Positions 16,337-21,622 of a stretch of 21,622 nt of DNA are shown here, one piece after another. Numbering within the stretch: position 1 is the first letter of the stretch; each line of letters starts with the position of its first letter. A program made the position numbers and the translations under genes. The notes under the pieces are model-generated. The model ran no database searches, was not told the origin of the DNA, and was given only the letters and a program-made list of their open reading frames with translations. Origin of the DNA: Lutispora sp041687175 (GTDB lineage Bacteria > Bacillota > Clostridia > Lutisporales > Lutisporaceae); contig NZ_JAWLCK010000045.1 in assembly GCF_041687175.1 (NCBI RefSeq), positions 1-21,622 on the forward strand, written 5' to 3'.

Positions 16337-16390
16337 AAATCTCTCCTTACCATATAATCACTGTTAATGTTTCACGGCAAGGAGAGATTT
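16337..16390 (-). promoter_or_regulatory. Inverted repeat that can sequester the oxidoreductase ribosome binding site
   Basis: On the minus strand, AAATCTCTCCTTGCC (16390-16376) and GGTAAGGAGAGATTT (16351-16337) are complementary over 15 positions with one G-U-type mismatch, separated by 24 nt. The second arm contains the AAGGAGAG ribosome binding site, so folding would block initiation. A TATAAA at 16394-16389 overlaps the first arm, so whether the full arm is transcribed depends on the true start site. Alternatively it is a DNA operator. Confidence 0.6.
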
Positions 16391-16398
16391 ATACTTTT

Positions 16399-16570
16399 TT
16401 ATTTCAATTTCAATCCATGAATATATCCATTTCTTGTAGTTATCACTGCATATCCATTATATATGGAAGGTGAGGCTTTCAAATAAGAATCTGAAGTCAT
16501 TTCCTGTAAATGTAAACAATCCAGTTGTCTCTGTATAAGATAAAATGAAGGGATAATTTGCTATAATATG
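16399..16570 (-). pseudogene. Frameshifted C-terminal remnant of a beta-propeller (PQQ-repeat-like) protein
   Basis: Reading leftward, one frame gives YPFILSYTETTGLFTFTGND, and near 16505 the match moves to another frame giving YLKASPSIYNGYAVITTR then NGYIHGLKLK and a TAA at 16401-16399. Together these look like the last blades of a PQQ/WD-type propeller (SPSIYNGYAVITTRNGYIHGL resembles the usual S-P-x-x-x-x-G-x-x-x-x-x-x-x-x-G-x-x-x-x-L spacing). One indel breaks the frame and everything upstream is missing, replaced by the promoter of the NlpC gene. The residual match is short and could be chance. Confidence 0.4.
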
Positions 16571-16694
16571 AAAATATGAAATAAAATGCAATGGTAGATA
16601 ACTTTGGACATTTTTATTGCTTTTATATGGGACATGGATTATAATTATTACAAATGTGTTACAATTTACAAACCTCATACAGGGAGGCATTGTT
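16400..16694. other. Remainder of the divergent intergenic region
   Basis: The 361-base gap between the oxidoreductase and NlpC genes (16334-16694) holds the inverted repeat, the propeller-like remnant and the NlpC promoter described separately. A further TATAAT at 16562-16567 has no good -35 box. Nothing else is recognisable. Confidence 0.5.
16617..16645 (+). promoter_or_regulatory. Promoter of the NlpC/P60 gene
   Basis: TTGCTT (16617-16622), a 17-nt spacer and TATAAT (16640-16645), giving a leader of about 43 nt. The same TTGCTT-17-TATAAT combination precedes the ABC leader at the right edge. Confidence 0.6.
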
Positions 16695-17624
16695 TTGAAG
16701 AAGCTGGTACTCATCACTACATTGTTTGTCTTTTGCTTAGGCACCAATGGTAATGCGGACTTGGGAGACGCAACCCTAAGACCAGGCATGACCCATAAAG
16801 ATATAGCTGAACTTCAACAAAATTTGGACACATTGGGCTACTTTGATTACCATGAGTATACTAATTACTATGGGCCTATAACTGAAGCTGCAGTTAGAAA
16901 GTTTCAGGAAGAATATGGACTTAAAGTAGACGGCATAGCAGGACGTGAAACTATAAGCTATATTAAAGCTAGAATCATACAGATAGAAAGTATTAAAGAA
17001 AAAGAAAAACTGGCTGCATCCATACAGCAGGACTTAAAAAGCCTCGGTCTATATGAGGGAGAGATTACTGCCGTAATAGATGAAGTTACTAAGGAAGCTA
17101 TAAAAGCATTTCAGGAAAAAGAAGGGCTTGAGATTACAGGTGAAGCAGACAACAACACCATAGCCAGGCTTAATGAATTATTTCCCAAGCCTGTTGAGGA
17201 AGAAAAAAATACTAGCTTAGTAAGCAGCCGTGCTTTTGTGGATTTCACCAGAAAATATTTAGGCAAACCTTATGTCTACGGAGCATCTTCAGGAAATGCT
17301 TTTGACTGCTCAGGTCTTACCACCTATGTTATGAAGAATTTTGGAATAAAACTGGAGAGAACAGCCAGTCAGCAGTTTAAAAAAGGTATACCAGTGGCTA
17401 AAGAAGATTTAAAACCCGGTGATTTGGTTTTCTTTTCTTCAAACGGAAAAACCATAGGTCATGTGGGAATATACATAGGAGATCACAAATTTATTCATGC
17501 CAGCTCATCCAAAAAGAAAGTTGTGATCAATGATTTACGAACATATACGGGCAAGTATCAAGGAGCCCGAAGATATATAGAGCTTGATTATGAAGAAGAA
17601 TTCGAGGGGGAAAAGAAGGAATGA
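16695..17624 (+). CDS. Secreted NlpC/P60 peptidoglycan endopeptidase with two PG-binding domains
   Basis: 309 residues from the TTG at 16695, which follows AGGGAGG by 7 nt. An N-terminal signal peptide (KKLVLITTLFVFCLG, likely cut near Ala21) leads to two peptidoglycan-binding_1 repeats at about 33-95 (GPITEAAVRKFQEEYGLKVDG) and 105-163 (DEVTKEAIKAFQEKEGLEITG). A linker is followed by the NlpC/P60 domain (about 178-297) with FDCSGL (Cys205), GHVGIYIG (His256) and FIHASS (His268), the full catalytic set. Such enzymes cut the gamma-D-Glu-meso-DAP bond of stem peptides outside the cell. It is a single gene with its own promoter and terminator. The open frame upstream to 16617 lies in the promoter and is not used. 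Confidence 0.92.
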   Translation: MKKLVLITTLFVFCLGTNGNADLGDATLRPGMTHKDIAELQQNLDTLGYFDYHEYTNYYGPITEAAVRKFQEEYGLKVDGIAGRETISYIKARIIQIESIKEKEKLAASIQQDLKSLGLYEGEITAVIDEVTKEAIKAFQEKEGLEITGEADNNTIARLNELFPKPVEEEKNTSLVSSRAFVDFTRKYLGKPYVYGASSGNAFDCSGLTTYVMKNFGIKLERTASQQFKKGIPVAKEDLKPGDLVFFSSNGKTIGHVGIYIGDHKFIHASSSKKKVVINDLRTYTGKYQGARRYIELDYEEEFEGEKKE

Positions 17625-17651
17625 CGGTATTATTGCCGTCATTCCTTCTTT
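17612..17651. terminator. Bidirectional terminator between the NlpC gene and the ABC operon
   Basis: A perfect 16 bp stem, AAAGAAGGAATGACGG / CCGTCATTCCTTCTTT (17612-17627 and 17636-17651), with an 8-nt loop. It contains the NlpC stop codon and touches the stop of the convergent ABC gene. The A-rich and T-rich flanks give a T-containing tail in both directions. Confidence 0.85.
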
Positions 17652-19486
17652 CATTCGTTGACCCTGCCCAGTATCTCCTTCTCCTGTTCTTCCATGAACT
17701 GGTTTGTGTATAGTCTGTAATAATGACCCTTTTCTCTCATCAGCTTGCTATGATTACCATCTTCAATAATCTTACCATCACTAATCACAAGTATTCTATC
17801 TGCAGATCTTATGGTAGAAAGCCTATGGGCTATTATAAAGCTGGTTCTACCCTTCAAAACCTTTTGTATGGCATCCTGAATAATCTTCTCTGTCTCAGTA
17901 TCTACAGAAGAAGTGGCTTCATCCAGTACAAAAATCCTCGGATCTGCCAAAATAGCTCTGGCAAAGGATATTAGCTGCTTTTCTCCCGTTGAAAGCCTGC
18001 TTCCCCCTTCTCCTACTTCTGTTTCATATCCCTTTTCCAGCTTCATAATAAATTCATGAGCATTCACCATCTTAGCCGCATTGATTATATCCTCATCTGC
18101 AGCATCAAGCTTGCCATATCTGATATTATCTTTGACGGTGCCGCTAAATAAATGAGGCGTCTGGAGCACATAGCCCAGATTTGACTGTAGCCAGGCCTGG
18201 GATCTTTCCTTGTAATTTACACCGTCTATAAGAATTTCTCCACTCACAGGTTCATAAAATCTACACAATAAATTAACTATGGTACTCTTCCCTGATCCTG
18301 TTTCACCAACCAAAGCTATGCTCTGTCCTGCCTTCACTTCCAGATTGAAATTCTCAAGAACCTCTTCTCCATCCTTATATGAAAAATTTACATCCCTAAA
18401 TGTTATATCTCCTTTAATTTCAGGCCAGTTCTCAGGCTTAGGGTCAAAAACATCTCCGAAACTTTCAAGAACCTCCGGTGTATCTGTTATCTCCGGCTTA
18501 GTATCTATAAGAGACATTATTCTCTCAGCAGAAGCCTGAGCAGATTGGAACTCACTGAATATCCTTGCCAAATCCCTTACAGGCTCAAAAAACTGAATGG
18601 TATAGGATATGAAAAGCACAAGGGTTCCATAACTGATGGTTTCCAGCATAACAGCCTTGCCTCCATACCACATAGCCAAACCTGTACCTATACTTCCCAA
18701 TGTTACAACAAGGGGAAGATATACTGCTGAATACATTGCAGCTCTTACAGATGAATCGAACATTTCCAAAGTCAATCCTTTGAATTCCTTCAGATTTTCT
18801 TCTTCCCTGACTAGAGTCTTGGTAGTCTTGGCCCCCATTATACCTTCATTGAAGGCTCCTGTAATCCTGGAATTTATTTTTCTCACCCTTCTATGAGCTT
18901 TCAATATCTTCTGTTGAAAGTAGACGCTTGCTATGGCCAGCAGTGGCACCACCGATAAGCTTATCAATGCTAACCTGAAATTAATAAACAGCATCACTAT
19001 AGCTATGCCTACCATCATAGTAAAGCCCCATACCATATCTACCATGCCCCAGGCTATAGTATCTCCAAGTCTCTGCACATCAGAGGTCATCCTTGCCATC
19101 ATCCATCCTACAGGTGTTTTATCATAGTAGGAAAAAGATAACTGCTGAAGATTGTCAAAGCCTTTTCGCCTTATATCATATATTACTCCTGTTTCAATAC
19201 TCCCCGCATTAAGTGCCAAAAGCTTAACATTTGTTGCCTGAATTAGCACTAATAATCCATAAACCGCTGCAAATATCCACAATCCTTCAAATTTGCCCTC
19301 TATTACAAAATTATCAATAGCATATCTAGTCATGAGAGGAAAGATAACATCTATACCACCTACTGCCATCATTACTAAAGTAAGCCTTATCATGTATTTC
19401 TTGTAGGGCATAACATATTTAAAAAGCTTTCGCCAAAGACTTAAATCAATTTTCTTATTGTATTCCTGTTCCTGATATGTGGTCAT
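17651..19486 (-). CDS. ABC exporter half (membrane + ATPase), catalytic subunit of a heterodimer
   Basis: 611 residues: a six-helix type IV exporter membrane domain (about 25-330) and an ATPase domain (about 355-600). Walker A is GETGSGKST (394-402), Q-loop YVLQTPHLF, signature LSTGEKQ (498-504), Walker B FVLDEA with the catalytic Glu523, and switch His554 in IIAHRLS. The signature departs from LSGGQ, as in the partner with the intact Walker B in heterodimers such as BmrCD and TM287/288. With the adjacent subunit it should form a multidrug or lipid/peptide exporter in the cytoplasmic membrane. The ATG at 19486 follows GAGGAGGGGG and begins 15 nt after the partner's stop, so both are on one transcript controlled by the leader at 21334-21610. 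Substrate not readable from sequence. Confidence 0.92.
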   Translation of the reverse strand: MTTYQEQEYNKKIDLSLWRKLFKYVMPYKKYMIRLTLVMMAVGGIDVIFPLMTRYAIDNFVIEGKFEGLWIFAAVYGLLVLIQATNVKLLALNAGSIETGVIYDIRRKGFDNLQQLSFSYYDKTPVGWMMARMTSDVQRLGDTIAWGMVDMVWGFTMMVGIAIVMLFINFRLALISLSVVPLLAIASVYFQQKILKAHRRVRKINSRITGAFNEGIMGAKTTKTLVREEENLKEFKGLTLEMFDSSVRAAMYSAVYLPLVVTLGSIGTGLAMWYGGKAVMLETISYGTLVLFISYTIQFFEPVRDLARIFSEFQSAQASAERIMSLIDTKPEITDTPEVLESFGDVFDPKPENWPEIKGDITFRDVNFSYKDGEEVLENFNLEVKAGQSIALVGETGSGKSTIVNLLCRFYEPVSGEILIDGVNYKERSQAWLQSNLGYVLQTPHLFSGTVKDNIRYGKLDAADEDIINAAKMVNAHEFIMKLEKGYETEVGEGGSRLSTGEKQLISFARAILADPRIFVLDEATSSVDTETEKIIQDAIQKVLKGRTSFIIAHRLSTIRSADRILVISDGKIIEDGNHSKLMREKGHYYRLYTNQFMEEQEKEILGRVNE

Positions 19487-19501
19487 AAATTCGCCCCCTC
19501 C

Positions 19502-21295
19502 TCAAGCAGTAAGATCATCCTCTTTAGTATTCTGTATCTCCCATATTCTTCTATAAAGACCCGGCTTGTTTACCAAAGTCTCATGCTTGCCTATTTCTAT
19601 AATTCTGCCCTCTTCCATCACCAATATCATATCTGCTTCAGAAAGAGTATTTATCCTATGAGATATGATAAAGGTAGTTACATCCTTCTTCCTCTCCTTC
19701 AAAGCCTTCCTTATGGCCGCATCTGTCTCTGTATCAACAGCACTGAGAGAATCATCAAATATCAATATTGGGCAGTCCTTAATCAATGCCCTTGTTATTG
19801 CAACTCTTTGTTTCTGGCCTCCGGATAGTGTTACCCCTCTTTCACCTACCAAGGTATCGTATCCTTTTTCAAAGCTTGTTATGACATCGTGAACATGGGC
19901 TATTCTGGCAGATTGATAAATCCTATCTTCATCTACACCTTTCTTAGCCATCTTAAGGTTTTCCTTAATGGTCTTTGAATAGAGAAAAGGTTCCTGAAGT
20001 ACTATGCCGATTTTTTCCCTTATCCACTTTTTGTCTATATCTCTTAGCTCTATTCCATCAATCTTAATAGAACCACTATCATAATCGTAGAGCCTGTGTA
20101 AAAGATGCATCAAAGTAGATTTCCCTGAGCCTGTAGGCCCTAATATTGCCACAGTCTGCCCTTTCTTCACTTTGAAGGTTATATCTTTCAAAACTTCCTT
20201 ACCATTTTCATATTTAAAATTAACATGTTGAAATTCAATATTTCCTTGTATTTCAGGTTTCAATCCTTCCTTCTCATCCTTATCCAATGGCTCATCCAAT
20301 ATTTCCTTTATTCTCCCCAAGGCAACAGAGGTTTTTCCCATATCCGTCAATATTCTTCCCATCAATCTTACAGGCCACAATAGCATGCCTTCATAGGTGG
20401 TAAACACCACCAGAGTTCCTAAAGTCATGTGACCTGATACAGTCCAATATACACCGGATACCAACACTATGCCCATCTGAAGCATGGACAGGAAATCTGA
20501 AAAGGACCAGTACCAAGCCAATAGTGAAATCAGATTGCTTACCTTGCCTCTGAAATCCCTATTGACTTCGTCAAATTTATCCCTTTCGTAAGGCTGCCTG
20601 GCAAAAGCTCTTACAACCCTCATCCCCGTCAGATTTTCCTGAAGCACTGTGGTCAACTGCCCTTCCGATTCATCACATTCCAGGAAAGAGGCTTTCACCT
20701 TCATATAATAAAGTGTAGAAAACAGGAAAATTCCAGGAATGATTGACATAGATACAAGGGTCATCCTCACATCCAGAGAAAACATTATGGATATTGCCAT
20801 TCCCAGCATAAATAATGCTCTGCCTACTTCAACCAGCTGTATGGCAAGAAATCTTCTTACAGTGTCTACATCAGAAGTGCACCTTTGTATCAAATCCCCT
20901 GTCTCAGCCTTTACATAATAATCATATCTTACGTTCTGCAATTTATCATAAAGTGTATCCTTCATATTCTGAGCGATGGACTCAGATGCAACTGCAGACC
21001 ATTTTCCTTTATAATAAGTAAATATGCCGTTTATCAAAGATAACAATACCACAGCAATGCTGCACATCCATATATTTTGTCTTAATGTATCCTGACCCCC
21101 TATGCTTTCAATAATATTCATTACCCATATAGGTGCATTCATAGGAGTTCCACCGATTACTGAATCTATGGTATATCGGATAACCAAAGGGGATAAAAAA
21201 GAAAATATGGTAGCAAGTCCTATACTAATTATAGATGCCAAATACAAAAGTCTATTCCCCTTCATAAAATCCCACAACAACTTAAAATTTTTCAC
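19502..21295 (-). CDS. ABC exporter half with degenerate Walker B, partner subunit
   Basis: 597 residues from the GTG at 21295. Membrane domain about 12-310, ATPase about 340-590. Walker A GPTGSGKST (386-394), Q-loop IVLQEPFLY, canonical signature LSGGQKQ (490-496), but Walker B is IFDDSLSAVD with Asp515 where the catalytic Glu belongs; switch His is present in ISHRINT. One ATP site of the heterodimer (this Walker B plus the partner's LSTGEKQ) is therefore degenerate and the other complete, as in BmrC/TM287-type proteins. The frame reaches an ATG at 21313 without a ribosome binding site; GTGGGTG stands 5 nt before the GTG, so 21295 is preferred. It is the first gene after the two leader terminators. 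Confidence 0.91.
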   Translation of the reverse strand: MKNFKLLWDFMKGNRLLYLASIISIGLATIFSFLSPLVIRYTIDSVIGGTPMNAPIWVMNIIESIGGQDTLRQNIWMCSIAVVLLSLINGIFTYYKGKWSAVASESIAQNMKDTLYDKLQNVRYDYYVKAETGDLIQRCTSDVDTVRRFLAIQLVEVGRALFMLGMAISIMFSLDVRMTLVSMSIIPGIFLFSTLYYMKVKASFLECDESEGQLTTVLQENLTGMRVVRAFARQPYERDKFDEVNRDFRGKVSNLISLLAWYWSFSDFLSMLQMGIVLVSGVYWTVSGHMTLGTLVVFTTYEGMLLWPVRLMGRILTDMGKTSVALGRIKEILDEPLDKDEKEGLKPEIQGNIEFQHVNFKYENGKEVLKDITFKVKKGQTVAILGPTGSGKSTLMHLLHRLYDYDSGSIKIDGIELRDIDKKWIREKIGIVLQEPFLYSKTIKENLKMAKKGVDEDRIYQSARIAHVHDVITSFEKGYDTLVGERGVTLSGGQKQRVAITRALIKDCPILIFDDSLSAVDTETDAAIRKALKERKKDVTTFIISHRINTLSEADMILVMEEGRIIEIGKHETLVNKPGLYRRIWEIQNTKEDDLTA

Positions 21296-21333
21296 GCTAT
21301 CACCCACTTTCATAAATACTATAAAAATACCAC

Positions 21334-21366
21334 AAAAAAGCCACAGGTTAGATTCGCTGTGGCTTT
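21334..21366 (-). terminator. Leader terminator 2 (proximal to the ABC genes)
   Basis: On the minus strand, AAAGCCACAG / CTGTGGCTTT (21366-21357 and 21346-21337), a perfect 10 bp stem with a 10-nt loop, running into six T (21339-21334). It ends 20-40 nt before the possible ABC start codons, so every transcript from the leader promoter must pass it. Confidence 0.88.
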
Positions 21367-21393
21367 AATAACATGATAATCTCAGTAACACAA

Positions 21394-21426
21394 TAATAAA
21401 AACCACAGGTTATGCACAACCTATGG
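21394..21426 (-). terminator. Leader terminator 1 (distal)
   Basis: On the minus strand, CCATAGGTT / AACCTGTGG (21426-21418 and 21411-21403), 9 bp with one T-G pair and a 6-nt loop, followed by TTTTTATTATT. It begins 28 nt after the leader ORF stop codon. Confidence 0.85.
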
Positions 21427-21454
21427 CCTATTGTTCAGGGTATAGAACAGGTGT

Positions 21455-21550
21455 CTATATACCTATCCCACTCAAGGCAAAAGGTCGTGCAAAAAATACT
21501 AAATCATTGAAGACTATACCATTAAATCCAGCTGCTAATCTTTTCATCAT
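21455..21550 (-). CDS. 31-residue leader peptide of the ABC exporter operon
   Basis: ATG at 21550 (or the next codon, ATG 21547) to TAG at 21457-21455. The ribosome binding site AGGAAGGAGGT is close to a perfect anti-16S match and lies 4-7 nt upstream, the best in the window, which supports real translation. The peptide begins MMKRLAAGF, has the central block NDLVFFARPF and ends SGIGI; I do not recognise it as a functional protein. It is followed at once by terminator 1 and then terminator 2, with the exporter genes beyond. The Ala21-Arg22-Pro23 codons form one arm of the anti-terminator helix, so ribosome position on this ORF should decide the RNA fold. It resembles the BmrB-type leader in layout, not recognisably in sequence. 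Confidence 0.75.
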   Translation of the reverse strand: MMKRLAAGFNGIVFNDLVFFARPFALSGIGI

Positions 21551-21581
21551 CACGACCTCCTTCCTTTATTTTTCCATATTA

Positions 21582-21610
21582 ATTATATTCCTAATATATG
21601 ATTTAAGCAA
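21582..21610 (-). promoter_or_regulatory. Promoter of the leader-ABC transcript
   Basis: On the minus strand, TTGCTT (21610-21605), a 17-nt spacer and consensus TATAAT (21587-21582). Transcription would begin near 21575, about 25 nt before the leader ORF start. Confidence 0.75.
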
Positions 21611-21622
21611 TAAGATTATTAT

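Larger units (their letters stand above)
21334..21575 (-). promoter_or_regulatory. Putative two-stage transcription attenuator of the ABC exporter operon
   Basis: The approximately 240-nt leader holds a short ORF, two terminators and two alternative helices. TGCACGACCT (21491-21482, inside the ORF) pairs with AGGTTGTGCA (21422-21413), 10 pairs with one G-U, and overlaps the 5' arm and loop of terminator 1. CTGTGGTTTT (21408-21399) pairs with AAAGCCACAG (21366-21357), 10 pairs with one U-G, and overlaps the 3' arm of terminator 1 and the whole 5' arm of terminator 2. The two alternatives together abolish both terminators. Drug-responsive leader ORFs with terminators are known upstream of bmrCD in B. 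subtilis and of some other antibiotic-resistance ABC genes. The switching order is inferred. Confidence 0.7.

Noticed and set aside
16451..16463. CCAT-TATAT-ATGG palindrome in the divergent intergenic region
   Set aside because: Only four paired bases per arm in AT-rich DNA, not aligned with a promoter.

Overview
The window looks like the chromosome of a low-GC, anaerobic Firmicute, most likely a member of the Clostridia or Tissierellia. This rests on the AT-rich intergenic DNA, strong AGGAGG-type ribosome binding sites, frequent TTG/GTG starts, Gram-positive-style promoters and families common in that group (a UPF0597 cysteine desulfidase-like protein, a DUF1538 protein with a PII-like partner, a YhfW-like Rieske oxidoreductase, a BmrCD-type ABC pair). 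No species can be named from the sequence alone. No rRNA, tRNA, CRISPR array or transposase gene was seen.

Layout. Bases 1-2905 run rightward: the 3' part of a UPF0597/YhaM-type Fe-S enzyme, a class V (alanine-glyoxylate/serine-pyruvate type) aminotransferase, a 3 x 20 bp tandem repeat, and an IclR regulator. Bases 2976-10895 run leftward and are mostly DNA repair: sbcD-sbcC-rmuC in one tight operon, preceded by a second operon of a GNAT acetyltransferase, an alkyltransferase-like protein with Ser in place of the active-site Cys, and a divergent MutM/Nei-type glycosylase. At 11098-12300 (+) lies an XRE-type HTH fused to a C39/BtrH-like domain. At 12435-14586 (-) a two-repeat DUF1538 membrane protein overlaps a gene for a protein with two tandem PII-like domains, a possible transporter-plus-PII unit. 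At 14789-16333 (-) is a FAD oxidoreductase with a C-terminal Rieske domain; its ribosome binding site lies in one arm of a 15 bp inverted repeat, and behind it is the frameshifted tail of a beta-propeller gene. At 16695-17624 (+) is a secreted NlpC/P60 cell-wall hydrolase.

The most striking part is the right edge (minus strand, 21610 down to 17651). A promoter drives a strongly initiated 31-codon leader ORF, then two successive intrinsic terminators, then a heterodimeric ABC exporter with one degenerate ATP site. The leader RNA can form two further helices: codons Ala21-Arg22-Pro23 of the leader pair with the 5' arm of terminator 1, and the freed 3' arm of terminator 1 pairs with the 5' arm of terminator 2. 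These are mutually exclusive with the terminators, so the sequence encodes a plausible two-stage, ribosome-controlled attenuator for drug-inducible export. The mechanism is inference; the pairings are read directly from the sequence.

Start codons were chosen from ribosome-binding-site spacing and family N-termini, and several are shorter than the longest open frame (sbcC, sbcD, mutM, the alkyltransferase-like gene, the GNAT gene, the HTH fusion, the PII-like gene, the NlpC gene and the first ABC gene).
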